Below are positions 23,433 through 32,125 of a stretch of 64,000 nucleotides of DNA, piece after piece. The translations under genes and the position numbers were made by a program. The DNA lies in contig RXJQ01000066.1 in assembly GCA_003963115.1 (NCBI GenBank), forward strand, positions 29,129 through 93,128. Direction: 5' to 3'. The notes beneath the pieces were generated by a model. The model had not been told where the DNA came from, did not search any database, and saw only the letters and a list, made by a program, of their open reading frames with translations. Source of the DNA: Burkholderiales bacterium. GTDB taxonomy: Bacteria > Pseudomonadota > Gammaproteobacteria > Burkholderiales > Burkholderiaceae_C. How positions within the stretch are numbered: position 1 is the stretch's first letter; the number at the start of each line of letters is the position of its first letter.

Positions 23433-24308
23433 ATGACTGGCAACGAATCTTCTGCGCGCGTTGGTGGCGATGAGCGCCCTAAACATGCCGAGCTTACTGA
23501 ACAAGCGATCAGATTTGCACTCGCTCAGAAGGGTGTGGCGAGTGCTTCACATGCAAACGCACTCGCTGAGACCTTCAACATCACGCCCAGTCAGGTGCGC
23601 CGCAAACTTCGTTTCGGCATTTGGACGCTACAGGAGTTGCTTGTCCTGCAAGATCGGATCGGCGTATCGCTTTCCTCGGTTCTTCACACCTCTGGCGATA
23701 GCGTGGCAAGAAGCATGGAGTCTGGGGTGTTGTTGATCAATGGTCAGGAGGTTGAGTGTCAGATCAGTCCCGGGCCTGTCATGACTGCCGCCAGCCAGGC
23801 AGCTAATCTGGCTTGTTCACGCCATCAAGGGCGGTGGCTAATCTCCACGTGCGGCTCGCTTGAGGCGACTGTTCCTGGTCAGTTGCGCTACGCGGTCGAG
23901 TTGTTGCAAATCCTCGATGGTGGATCGCCGTTGCGAATTGCTGTGCTGGATGATGACCTTCCAGCAGCTGAGAGCTTGGCCATGTGGTTCAGTGAAAGCG
24001 GCTATCCGGCCATGGCTTTTTCAACTGCTCAGGAGCTTGTCTCTGCGGGCATCGGCAACTTTGATGCATTCGTGCTTGATGTGATGTTGAAGAGCGGCAC
24101 CTCATACGATTTGATTGGCAAGATCAGAGAGATCGACGCCAACGCAGTGATTACGCTACTGACGGGCAAGGTGCGAGGCAATACGCCGCTTGAATCCGAG
24201 ATGGCCGAAGTTGTTCGAGACCAGAAGGTCGAGTTTGCTGTGAAACCGACCAGCCCAGCGTTGCTGTTAGCGAGCATCCTTTCTTCGGTGGCTCGCCGTC
24301 GCACCTAA
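23433..24308 (+). CDS. Response regulator with N-terminal BetR-type HTH domain
   Basis: About 291 residues. The N-terminal part (ASHANALAETFNITPSQVRRKLRFGIWTLQELLVLQDRIGVSL) matches the BetR domain pattern, a predicted helix-turn-helix. The C-terminal part is a receiver domain: RIAVLDDDLPAAE, the phospho-acceptor Asp in FDAFVLDVMLKSG (about residue 216) and a Lys in VEFAVKPTSP. The order DNA-binding first, receiver last is the reverse of most response regulators. It should be phosphorylated by the hybrid kinase at 26080-27804 and control transcription. The start is uncertain (ATG at 23421 or 23433); no ribosome site is visible. Confidence 0.75.
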   Translation: MTGNESSARVGGDERPKHAELTEQAIRFALAQKGVASASHANALAETFNITPSQVRRKLRFGIWTLQELLVLQDRIGVSLSSVLHTSGDSVARSMESGVLLINGQEVECQISPGPVMTAASQAANLACSRHQGRWLISTCGSLEATVPGQLRYAVELLQILDGGSPLRIAVLDDDLPAAESLAMWFSESGYPAMAFSTAQELVSAGIGNFDAFVLDVMLKSGTSYDLIGKIREIDANAVITLLTGKVRGNTPLESEMAEVVRDQKVEFAVKPTSPALLLASILSSVARRRT

Positions 24309-24344
24309 TAAATGTCCCTTAAGTTTCAATCAAGGATGGTTCAA

Positions 24345-25076
24345 ATGAAGACGATTCAATATGCACTGCTATCAACCCTGCTGGCTTCATCCGCCGTATT
24401 TGCACAGGTGTCCTCCAGCGATGCCTCAAGCGGATCTGCGAGCGTCACGGCAAGCGGCTGGATTGACCGCGGCTTCGACGATGGAGTTGCCCTCTTCGAG
24501 CGCGCAGAACGTGTGAACGGGTTCAAGGGCTTCAGGGGCGTGCTTCGCGTGAACGCGCCTATGAAGACTGTGCTGGCTTTGGTGCTCGTGCGCGAGACCT
24601 TCCCGAAGTGGGTTGCCAACATGCTCGAAGACTCAACCCTCCCCGACAACAATCCCGATGCCTCGTTGTGCTATATGTGGATCAAAGGCGTTTGGCCAAC
24701 CGACGATCGCGATGTCGTATGCAAGGTGTCGGTGAGCCAAGATCCGCAGAGCTTGGCCGTCTCAGTGGTGGCACAAGACACTGATCCCAAGCTTATGCCG
24801 ACCGTCAAGGGGCGTGTGCGCATGGCTAAACTCTATTCCGGGTTCACTGTGCGCCCTATATCCGCGAACCTAACTGAGGTGCAGCTCGACGCGATAGCAG
24901 ACCCGGCGGGCAACGTACCGACATTGGCTGCCAACATGGTTGCCAAGGGCATGCCGAGGGATACCCTGCGTGCGTTAGCCAAGCTGGCAGAGACACCAAG
25001 CGCAGTGGATCTGAGTGCCTTGGACAGCAACAAATTTGCTTCATTGGCGATGAAGAAAATTAAGTTGCCAAGCTGA
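24345..25076 (+). CDS. Secreted START-domain protein
   Basis: A 243-residue protein with a signal peptide (MKTIQYALLSTLLASSAVFA). A START-type lipid-binding domain follows, showing FKGFRGVLRVNAPMKTVLALVLVRETFPKWVANM, WPTDDRDVVCKVSV and a C-terminal helix MVAKGMPRDTLRALAKLAE as expected for this helix-grip fold. It probably binds a lipid or other hydrophobic molecule in the periplasm. AAGGA lies 8 nt before the ATG at 24345. Its place between a response regulator and a sensor kinase suggests that it delivers or scavenges the signal, but this is inference. Confidence 0.75.
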   Translation: MKTIQYALLSTLLASSAVFAQVSSSDASSGSASVTASGWIDRGFDDGVALFERAERVNGFKGFRGVLRVNAPMKTVLALVLVRETFPKWVANMLEDSTLPDNNPDASLCYMWIKGVWPTDDRDVVCKVSVSQDPQSLAVSVVAQDTDPKLMPTVKGRVRMAKLYSGFTVRPISANLTEVQLDAIADPAGNVPTLAANMVAKGMPRDTLRALAKLAETPSAVDLSALDSNKFASLAMKKIKLPS

Positions 25077-26048
25077 GTGACAGCACCTCCAACACCCAGC
25101 CTGTTCGGCAGACTTCGAGCGTTTCTCTACAAAACGCTCATGCTGCTACTGACGCTTGCCATGAGTGCCGACGCTTCGCTCCGCCTGTTCGGCCTCTTGA
25201 ACAGATGGGTGTTCCGCCGACGGTTTAGAACTGCCACGCTCTTTTATCTGGCGGATCAGCGTTACCTAGAGAGCATCACGTTCTCTTGGTACGCCCGTCG
25301 TCGCAAGTGGACGCCCGTGTTGGGGGGCATCTTCACCTTTTCCGACTCAGGCGGCTTCATTTGCGTGATGGGCTGCAATGAAGCCGATTTCTGTGACCCA
25401 GCGAATGCTGGTCGAGTTATGGGGGTCTATATGCGCATGGAGCGCATGGCCACCCTTTTAAACACCGATACCGCCTCTTACTCAGGCATCCTTCCTAGTG
25501 TGCTTGCTCGCATGGGCGTAGACCGGCAGCCGATCGAAGCTGAGCGCACTGTCGTATGGGTGCGTAGAGCCGTCAAGCAGGTCCGTGCCCTGTGCAGCAT
25601 GCCTGGTGACGCTGAAGTGATCATCCTGGGATCAGAGGGGCACATCGGGAAGCGACTGACCCGACAGGCGGATGCCGAACTGGATACCGCTGTCATCCCT
25701 CTGGACGTTCGTAGGGCAGATCACCAGAAAGTCAAAGAGGCGCTTCGCGCTGCGCAGCCTCTGATCTTCGTCAACGCTGCTCGCGACGATGCGCTCGATC
25801 AGTACATCGATCTCATTCCAACCGGGTCTGTTGTCCTCAATGAGGTGTACCCGGAATGTAGTTCAGCTGCTTTGCTGGCTCTCAAGGCCCGCAACATCCG
25901 CTACTTCCACATTAGCGGTGTCGCTGCTTCATCACTTCCCCAGTTTCCAAGAGCCTATGCCGGTGCCGTGCCCTGTTGCGCAGCTTCGGCTGCGGCCTCA
26001 AGCTCCTCTGCGGTCAACCCAGCCTCTGTGGTTTTGCGGGAGTCATGA
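25077..26048 (+). CDS. Rossmann-fold protein, possibly acyl-reductase-like, GTG start
   Basis: A 323-residue protein whose GTG start follows the TGA of the previous gene directly, implying coupling. An N-terminal hydrophobic stretch (KTLMLLLTLAMSADASL) precedes an alpha/beta region. VIILGSEGHIGKRLT (about residues 182-196) has the GxxGxxG-like nucleotide loop of a Rossmann fold, followed by LIFVNAARDDALDQYIDLIPTGSVVLNEVYPE. The layout (helical N-domain, central Rossmann loop, C-terminal strand with VLNE.YP) loosely recalls acyl-ACP reductases and quinate/semialdehyde dehydrogenases, so a signal-producing oxidoreductase is conceivable. The family assignment is not secure. Confidence 0.6.
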   Translation: MTAPPTPSLFGRLRAFLYKTLMLLLTLAMSADASLRLFGLLNRWVFRRRFRTATLFYLADQRYLESITFSWYARRRKWTPVLGGIFTFSDSGGFICVMGCNEADFCDPANAGRVMGVYMRMERMATLLNTDTASYSGILPSVLARMGVDRQPIEAERTVVWVRRAVKQVRALCSMPGDAEVIILGSEGHIGKRLTRQADAELDTAVIPLDVRRADHQKVKEALRAAQPLIFVNAARDDALDQYIDLIPTGSVVLNEVYPECSSAALLALKARNIRYFHISGVAASSLPQFPRAYAGAVPCCAASAAASSSSAVNPASVVLRES

Positions 26049-26079
26049 CATACACGTCTAATGAATAAATAGAGGAATC

Positions 26080-27804
26080 ATGGATCATTCAGTTCTGCCG
26101 GGCGACTCGCCCAAGTACCCACCTGCATACCTCCGCGCGCTGAAGACGTGGAACATGCTGGCAGGCTTGGTTATCTGTTGCATTTGGGCAGAGGCATATT
26201 TCACCAACACGCTCACGCACTATCTGGCATGGGCTGCGCCTATATTTGGGCCCGGCTTCTTTGGCACGGCAGCATATGTGCATTTAAGGCCTCAAGATGC
26301 GCGACTTGGCGCCAGTATTGGCTACCTTGTCATTGCGGGCTACTTCACGCTTGCCTACTGCTTCGCGCTATCTGAGGGGCCGTGGGAATATTCGTATCTC
26401 ATTTTCTCCAATGCAGTCTGGACAGCGACCATCTACCTGTATGGGAGCTTGTTTTTGGGGCGCTGGGCATTTCGTGCCAACCTCCTGAACGCCACCCTGA
26501 CAACCGTGCTTACGGTGGCATGTTCAGTACGCTACTTGATGGCTGAAGTACCTCACAGCGAAAAGCAGTATGGCCTTCAGCCCTACTTTTATTCGCTGCT
26601 GGCCCAATGGGCCATGTTGGTTGGTGGCCAAGCGATCAACGAGCTATCTCGTGCCGTCCGTACCTCGGAGCGTCAGGTGATCTTCCTGCGCCAGGTTGTG
26701 GCCGAGATGGTTGGCCATGAGATTGGCACGCCATTGCAGTCCATGGTCAACAACCTAGGGCTGGTGCACGTGTTGGTCAGAAAGATACCAGGCGCTACGT
26801 CCTCGCCTGAAACCTTGTCCAAAGTAGATAAGGCGGTCGGTAATCTCCAACGCTCAGTCCAGCAAATTGAGCGTGTGCTGGCGAATGCGTCGGCGTCCAG
26901 CAAGTCTCAAGTCGATGATTCGCCCCAGCCTCACCTCGATGAGGTAGACATGCCCCACCTACTTGAGTTGGTCATGGATGACTTTCGTTCCAGGGCCATG
27001 AGCCTAGGGCTTACTCTTCGTTTAGACCGATCGGCTCCAATGCCGAATCGGGTGATGGTGGACCGTACGCGCCTCACCCAGATCGTCACAAATCTGGTTA
27101 GCAATGCACTGAAGTACACCGATGAGGGTGAGGTTGTGGTGCGCTGTATTTCAGCGCGTCGTGACGAGCTGGAAATTAAAGTCACAGACACAGGGATTGG
27201 CATACCGACAGAAGCACTCAGTTCGATTTTTGAGCCCTATGTGCGGCTGCCCGAAGCAAAGAGGCGCTCGACGCCAGGTAGCGGACTCGGGTTGGCTGTG
27301 GTGAAGCGTGAACTGGCAGTTCTGAACGGCCAGATTGATGTTCAAAGCGTTCACGGTCAGGGCAGCTCGTTCATCGTGACGGTCCCCGCCGTTGTTTCAA
27401 ACTTCATTCCGCCCACAGAAACAAGCGTGCCGCGCATCCTCGTCGTGGATGATTCTGTTGAGGCCTTGGCCGCTGCTCAAGAGATGATCGATGGCCATGG
27501 CTTCGTTTGTAAGGTAGCGGAGCACGGTGGCCAGGCTTTGGCTCTATTGGCCGTTGAGACTTTTGACTTGATATTCCTTGATATCCAGATGCCAGTAGCT
27601 ACCGGATACCAGGTTGCACAGAAGATCCGAACGGATGCTGCTTTGACGGGCAACTCAGCCGTACCCATTGTTGGAATGAGCGCGAGTGATCCTGTGCAGC
27701 CAGAGGCAGACCTATTCAACTTTTTCTTGAAGAAGCCATTCGGCTTCAGCCCTGACCTCATCACTCGCTTTCTTACCGGGTTCCGGTCAGCTAGCATGAT
27801 TTAA
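26080..27804 (+). CDS. Six-TM hybrid sensor histidine kinase
   Basis: A 574-residue kinase. Six hydrophobic segments lie between residues ~24 and ~188 with almost no periplasmic loops, as in CqsS/LqsS/PhcS-type sensors of small lipophilic signals. The H-box is EMVGHEIGTPLQSM with His213; HEIGT instead of HELRT is unusual. N, G1 and G2 boxes are TNLVSNALKYT, DTGIGIP and GSGLGL. A C-terminal receiver domain has Asp501 in FLDIQMP and a Lys in FFLKKPF. The likely chain is His213 to Asp501, then by phosphorelay or directly to the response regulator at 23433. The ligand is unknown. Confidence 0.85.
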   Translation: MDHSVLPGDSPKYPPAYLRALKTWNMLAGLVICCIWAEAYFTNTLTHYLAWAAPIFGPGFFGTAAYVHLRPQDARLGASIGYLVIAGYFTLAYCFALSEGPWEYSYLIFSNAVWTATIYLYGSLFLGRWAFRANLLNATLTTVLTVACSVRYLMAEVPHSEKQYGLQPYFYSLLAQWAMLVGGQAINELSRAVRTSERQVIFLRQVVAEMVGHEIGTPLQSMVNNLGLVHVLVRKIPGATSSPETLSKVDKAVGNLQRSVQQIERVLANASASSKSQVDDSPQPHLDEVDMPHLLELVMDDFRSRAMSLGLTLRLDRSAPMPNRVMVDRTRLTQIVTNLVSNALKYTDEGEVVVRCISARRDELEIKVTDTGIGIPTEALSSIFEPYVRLPEAKRRSTPGSGLGLAVVKRELAVLNGQIDVQSVHGQGSSFIVTVPAVVSNFIPPTETSVPRILVVDDSVEALAAAQEMIDGHGFVCKVAEHGGQALALLAVETFDLIFLDIQMPVATGYQVAQKIRTDAALTGNSAVPIVGMSASDPVQPEADLFNFFLKKPFGFSPDLITRFLTGFRSASMI

Positions 27805-27825
27805 TCTAGATCGGAAAACACTGGC

Positions 27826-28053
27826 ATGTCACTTCCATATCCATTCAGCCAGGCTGATTCAATCGTCGGAGCCGCAGTTCAAGTTCTGCAAGCAGCGTGG
27901 AACTCAATTCGTGCGGACTTCCCTGACGATCCGCCTCAGGAAGCGGAGCGCTGGCTTAAGGCCGCGTTTGAGCGACTCCACCGCAACCCCAACACTGTTT
28001 TGAGTGAGGAAAACTTGCGTGAGTTGTATGCGCAACTTCGCCGGGCATCATAG
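27826..28053 (+). CDS. Small helical protein, 75 aa
   Basis: A 75-residue predicted helical protein (SIVGAAVQVLQAAWNSIRADFPDDPPQEAERWLKAAFERLHRNPNTVLSEENLRELYAQLRRAS) directly after the kinase gene. It is the last gene of the cassette. No family recognised; a regulator or adapter of the kinase or of the relaxase region beyond is possible. The ribosome site is weak. It converges on the relaxase gene, with 56 nt between the two stops. Confidence 0.55.
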   Translation: MSLPYPFSQADSIVGAAVQVLQAAWNSIRADFPDDPPQEAERWLKAAFERLHRNPNTVLSEENLRELYAQLRRAS

Positions 28054-28109
28054 GAGCATGACGGTGGCCATGCCTTTCTCGCCAAAGGAAGTTAGCCGCA
28101 GTAATAGCT

Positions 28110-30695
28110 CTATGCGTCCGCGTCTCTTGACTCGACTGTTTCAGCAGACTCTGCTGGCGTGATGTATGGGTTCGGCGGGGGGACCGGCATTACCCAGCGA
28201 TGAGGGTCTCTTAGCACTACGGCGGATAAGCGACTTGCTCGTGCACTACCTTTCTTTTTAACTTGAAAGGCCCACACGTTCAGCCCTCCTGGGGCTGGGA
28301 CGTGCCAGCCTGCTCGAATAACTTCGCGTTGAACCACCAGGCCAGTTCTCGATGATTCACCGGGGCCAGGACTCGCTTCCGGTGCTGGATCCTGTTCACC
28401 AGTCAGTGATTCGCCGAACTGGCTGGCGTACTCCCGGAAGATGAGAGGCGAGACTAGGGCCATTCCATGCTTTACGAAATGAACAGGTGCGCCTAGCTCG
28501 TTGTGTTTGATGCTGCCATCGGCCAATCCACCTTGCAGCCACTGCATGAAGCTGATCGCAAGCTGTGATGGCTCTTTGGTTTTACCGCCAACTGCGGGTG
28601 GCGCGGCGGAAGGGAGTACCACTGGGCGTGGTACTCCAGTTGCTCCAGCATGCGGCTTAGGGCAATTTGCGGCAGTCGGCGACGGCGTCTGTTGATTCAC
28701 GCCTTGACTGCTTGATTCAGCAACTTTTGCTCCAGTCCCGGCTAACCGCTGGTGACTTGGTTCAGGGTCAACAGGTGGAAGCGCGGTGCTTCCCTTCTTC
28801 GCTTGCTTCATCACATTTGGAGCAGACTTGGCTGCCTGCTTCATCGGGCCAGCTGCGACAGCCTTAGTCGTTTGCAGGGCGGCCTGGCTCAAATCCTGAT
28901 CCATCCGAATCGCCCTTGCTTCAGCCCTGGCGCCGTCCAATTCATCGAGGTAGTCATCGGGGTCAACCGCAATCTCACGGTTTGATACTGATTCAGCTTG
29001 AGCTTGTCTTGGTGTCTTACCTTGTTGGACAAACTTTGGAACAGGGACCTTGCGACCCTCTACTTTTTCTACTGGCTTGCCTGCTGTGTCAGCTCGCCCG
29101 CTTGAGCCAGTTGTGATTGGGGCAGCTGGCGAACCAAGTGAACTTGTCGCAGTAACATGCTCTGCTGCAGGCCGTTCAGCACGCGCTGTCTTTTCGTTTG
29201 CATCATCTTCAACTGAGGGCAATGCTTCCAGTGCTTGGGGCATCGAGGCAGAGGGTTGATCTGCGGAAGCCTCGCCCTTCTCTTTGCTGAGCACCTCGAT
29301 AGATCCCATCATCTGAGGCGGGAACTGGTCAGCGCTGTCCCATATCTTGGCCAGAGGAAACCTCAAAACACTCAAGCGATGCTTGTATGTCTCTTGTCCC
29401 TGTGCATCAAGACCTTGCACCATCACATACCAAATTGCTTGACCTGTTTGAGGGTTCTGCATGATGCAGCCGTACTCTTGCCAGGTATCAAAAAGCCGGT
29501 CGTTCTTGGACTCCCCAGGTATGCCGTCAGCATCATCTGCTGCGTGCTTCTTGATGTAGTCGCGAACTCCGTCAGCAAGTCGCTTGGCCACAAACCAGAT
29601 GCTGTCACCAAAGACCCACCCTGCTGAACCATCTCGATTCAGGGGCAGATAGGTACCTTGTTTCAACATACCCCGTATCGAGGCCATCAGTTGCTCCACC
29701 AGTGGGACGCTGGTGGCTGTGTCCAGTCTGGACCTGGATCCTGATGCAAGATTACGTTTAGTCGATTCTTGGTCAGCCCGTTTGATGATCTCGGCGATCG
29801 CGCTGTCCCGGCCATCGCCCACCAGGTACTGGTTCAACTCTTGCAGGACAGAAGGCGCTCGTGACAAGAATGACAATGTTGATGTCGGTGCGAGTTTTTG
29901 CAGTAGGGTCATACCCAGCTTGCTGTGTGCCGAGTAATCGCGCTGTGCCTTGGGGGTAAAGCCAATGTGGTACTCCATTGCGCCGCACTCCACCAGCGAT
30001 CCACCCAGTGGCACCCATAGGATCGGATCCGAGATGCCCTTGCGCCTCATCTGTATGCGCAAATCACTGATGGGCTTGCCGACATCGTGTAGTAGAGCGG
30101 CCATGAATACAGCGTATGTCCAGAAGTCACGCTCTGCGTCAATAACTTCCGCGCTGGCCCCACGCGGTAGCAAATAGCCGTTGCGGAAGGTCATGGCATA
30201 AAGCAGCACCTCCAGCGTATGAGCGAGCAAGCCGCCAGCGTTCGCATGGTGATGGGATTCGCTGGCCGGCATGAGTTGCACGAACTCTGCATACCGAAGC
30301 AGGAGGGGCTGCAGATCTCGCTCGAAGACTGTGGGAGAAAGACGTGAAACCTTGGCAATCCTGCGGATCACGTCATCACCGCCAACGCAATGCAATAGCT
30401 CAGTCGATGGCATGACGCGGTACCAACCCTGCTGCGATCCCGCGACGGTCACAACTGGTGCTTGCGCAACCAGCTGACCTTCAGGTTGTGGGTGGTTTGA
30501 GGGTTCCTTGGCGGTCGCTTGCTGATTGCCGGAAGCTTCAGGCGATGCCTTATCCAGTCGATCAGACAGTTGCCGCAACCATCGCGCCAGAACGGGGCCT
30601 AAGCGAACCTTGTTCCAGTGCAACTCGATTAAGCCTGCAGCAGCAGCACCACAAACTAGAGCACAAAATAAAAACAGGAGAATCCAGCCGGTCAT
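28110..30695 (-). CDS. traI: MobH-family conjugative relaxase (TraI_2 type)
   Basis: An 861-residue relaxase of the MobH class used by ICEclc/SXT/PFGI-type elements. After a short N-terminal membrane segment (LFLFCALVCGAAAAGLI), the HD-type catalytic region has SHHHANAGGLLAHTLEVLLYA (near residue 150) and MAALLHDVGKPISDL (near 200), whose His and Asp residues bind the metals needed to nick oriT. The middle (about 460-690) is low complexity. The C-terminal domain (LAISFMQWLQGGLADGSI ... GMALVSPLIFREYASQFG) matches the TraI_2 C-terminal family. It would cut one strand at oriT and pilot it to the TraD/T4SS. It is divergent from the T4SS operon. Confidence 0.9.
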   Translation of the reverse strand: MTGWILLFLFCALVCGAAAAGLIELHWNKVRLGPVLARWLRQLSDRLDKASPEASGNQQATAKEPSNHPQPEGQLVAQAPVVTVAGSQQGWYRVMPSTELLHCVGGDDVIRRIAKVSRLSPTVFERDLQPLLLRYAEFVQLMPASESHHHANAGGLLAHTLEVLLYAMTFRNGYLLPRGASAEVIDAERDFWTYAVFMAALLHDVGKPISDLRIQMRRKGISDPILWVPLGGSLVECGAMEYHIGFTPKAQRDYSAHSKLGMTLLQKLAPTSTLSFLSRAPSVLQELNQYLVGDGRDSAIAEIIKRADQESTKRNLASGSRSRLDTATSVPLVEQLMASIRGMLKQGTYLPLNRDGSAGWVFGDSIWFVAKRLADGVRDYIKKHAADDADGIPGESKNDRLFDTWQEYGCIMQNPQTGQAIWYVMVQGLDAQGQETYKHRLSVLRFPLAKIWDSADQFPPQMMGSIEVLSKEKGEASADQPSASMPQALEALPSVEDDANEKTARAERPAAEHVTATSSLGSPAAPITTGSSGRADTAGKPVEKVEGRKVPVPKFVQQGKTPRQAQAESVSNREIAVDPDDYLDELDGARAEARAIRMDQDLSQAALQTTKAVAAGPMKQAAKSAPNVMKQAKKGSTALPPVDPEPSHQRLAGTGAKVAESSSQGVNQQTPSPTAANCPKPHAGATGVPRPVVLPSAAPPAVGGKTKEPSQLAISFMQWLQGGLADGSIKHNELGAPVHFVKHGMALVSPLIFREYASQFGESLTGEQDPAPEASPGPGESSRTGLVVQREVIRAGWHVPAPGGLNVWAFQVKKKGSARASRLSAVVLRDPHRWVMPVPPPNPYITPAESAETVESRDADA

Positions 30696-30722
30696 ACGTG
30701 CCCCCAGCGGGCACGACTAGCC

Positions 30723-31268
30723 CTATCGGAAGCCGTTGACCTTGACGTAGTCAGCCAGCAAATAGCGCTTGACCAACTCTGCATCAGGATTGGGTTCATC
30801 GGTCTTCCAGATGCGCCACTCAGCGCCCGGAATTCCATCTTCGATGAAGTCAAGGAAGTCAGTTTCGAGCGGGTCCCATACCGAGCAGGCTTGCACCTCA
30901 CCAGCTTTGAACCAGGCCACCCGGTAGTGCAGCACCTGAAGCTGAATGACTTCAGCTGCAATGGTGCCAGATAGCACTTTGCAGCCGCTTTGAGCATGGT
31001 GTTCCACCAACTGTTGCAGCGCTGGTATTGGATCGTCTTCCCAAGCAAACTCTTCAATCCCATCGTACCGACCCAAAAACGTCAGTAGTGGATGAGTCCA
31101 TGTCGCGAGGCCGATTGCTTCAAGCCCACGAACAATGGAGAAGATTGCGTGCGTCCTATCACTCCGACGTCTGCCTCTTTCAGCAGTCTCTGGGAGCAGT
31201 TTCCTGCTCTCTTCGGGTGTTTCTTGATTGCGGACGTCATGTGTCATTTGTGTTGTCGTATCGATCAA
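30723..31268 (-). CDS. Hypothetical protein upstream of the relaxase, 181 aa
   Basis: Unknown protein directly upstream of the relaxase gene and probably co-transcribed with it (27 nt apart). The N-terminal 45 residues are charged; the rest has FSIVRGLEAIGLATWTHPLLTFLGRYDGIEEFAWEDDPIPALQQLVEHH and an acidic C-terminal half (ETDFLDFIEDGIPGAEWRIWKTDEPNPDAELVKRYLLADYV). There is no signal peptide. Placement next to the candidate oriT suggests an accessory relaxosome or regulatory protein, but nothing in the sequence proves it. Confidence 0.65.
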   Translation of the reverse strand: MIDTTTQMTHDVRNQETPEESRKLLPETAERGRRRSDRTHAIFSIVRGLEAIGLATWTHPLLTFLGRYDGIEEFAWEDDPIPALQQLVEHHAQSGCKVLSGTIAAEVIQLQVLHYRVAWFKAGEVQACSVWDPLETDFLDFIEDGIPGAEWRIWKTDEPNPDAELVKRYLLADYVKVNGFR

Positions 31269-31434
31269 CGAGGGTATGAAGTACCGGGGCCCATGTCAGC
31301 TCAAAACTGGTTCCTTGCCAAACATGTTTACGCTTGATTTTCGGGCATGCCTATGCTAGGGCTGCATCAAAGTTGTCCAGCACTTCCATGGTGGAACAGC
31401 TCGGCACCCCTTTAACGAAAACCCTTCAACCCTT

Positions 31435-31468
31435 GCGACATGCTCGCGCCCCGCGAAAGGCATGTCGC
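31435..31468. repeat. Long hairpin in candidate oriT
   Basis: Perfect outer arms GCGACATGC (31435-31443) and GCATGTCGC (31460-31468) enclose a second pair, TCGCG and CGCGA, around a CCC loop, leaving only AAG as a bulge. It would make a stable cruciform or ssDNA hairpin. Confidence 0.75.
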
Positions 31469-31506
31469 CCCCGTGCCTGTACTTCCCCCGTCCCAGTAAG
31501 CCCTTT

Positions 31507-31538
31507 GCCGCCGCTACGCACTGGTAAGTAGCGGCGGC
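31507..31538. repeat. Perfect 11-bp inverted repeat in candidate oriT
   Basis: GCCGCCGCTAC (31507-31517) and GTAGCGGCGGC (31528-31538) are exact reverse complements separated by ten nt. No T-run follows, so it is not a standard terminator. Confidence 0.75.
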
Positions 31539-31640
31539 ACCCTTTGGATTGGGCCCTTACACCTGTAGAAGCCCTCACCCCGTAACCGACGCCCCCCAGG
31601 GCGCCGGTCCCCTTGAAGCAACCCTTTGTCCAAACCGCCA

Positions 31641-32076
31641 CGCAGTACGTCGCTACGCAACTTGGCTCAAGACCTCAACCATGCTTCAAGACTATTTCAC
31701 TACATAAATCTTACGGTTGTAACTACCTCTAACGTCTTGACGATTTCCCGCGTTTGGACAAAAGCGCAGCGACATTTTGCTTTACGAAATGCAATCAAAG
31801 CCGCTGCGAGTGCGCAGGATTGCCCCTATATGTAACTCGACTACTGCCACTCCCTGTCTTAGGTCCTTGATTACAACAAACGCTCGCTAGAAAACAGCAA
31901 ACAAATCAAAGCCCTATTGGCTATGAGCGGTGAAAGTGCGTGCTTATCAGATTCAAGGCTTCAATGCAAGTCGAAAGGCTCCGCAAGTAAAACAGCTTTC
32001 GAGCTGACGCTGCTCGACACGTTTCCTAACCTTCGCTCTGTTTAGGAGTGACTGGTGGGCTATCCGCCAACTTTGG
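31641..32076 (+). other. Non-coding leader region of the T4SS operon
   Basis: About 430 bp without a credible gene; short frames here show no ribosome sites. It must contain the promoter for the T4SS operon. An imperfect CCTAA/TTAGG repeat lies near 32024-32045. I see no copy of the CAACYCCTGAA leader element here. Confidence 0.4.
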
Positions 32077-32105
32077 CCCGCCCCGTTACGCGGGGCGGGT
32101 TTTTT
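32077..32105 (+). terminator. Strong terminator or attenuator before the T4SS operon
   Basis: CCCGCCCCG (32077-32085) and CGGGGCGGG (32091-32099) pair over TTACG and are followed by TTTTTT. It points in the plus direction and ends only 21 nt before the pilL-like start. It would therefore stop transcripts entering from upstream: either an attenuator or the end of a plus-strand RNA made from the region before it. Confidence 0.85.
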
Positions 32106-32125
32106 CTAGGTTCTAGGAGATCAGC

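Larger units (their letters stand above)
31269..31640. other. oriT: Candidate origin of transfer (oriT), hairpin-rich region
   Basis: Non-coding, between the divergent relaxase and T4SS operons. It contains a 14-bp-paired hairpin (GCGACATGC-TCGCG / CGCGA-aag-GCATGTCGC, 31435-31468), a perfect 11-bp hairpin (GCCGCCGCTAC / GTAGCGGCGGC, 31507-31538, 10-nt loop), and eight copies of CCCTT on the plus strand within 220 bp (31408-31627). Position beside the MobH relaxase gene fits an oriT or single-strand initiation site; the nick site cannot be read. Confidence 0.5.

Noticed and set aside
28058..28162. Short plus-strand frame after the 75-aa gene
   Set aside because: The AGGAG is too close to the ATG and it overlaps the relaxase 3' end.
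31426..31641. 71-codon minus-strand frame in the candidate oriT
   Set aside because: Reads through hairpins, Gly/Arg-biased, no ribosome site.
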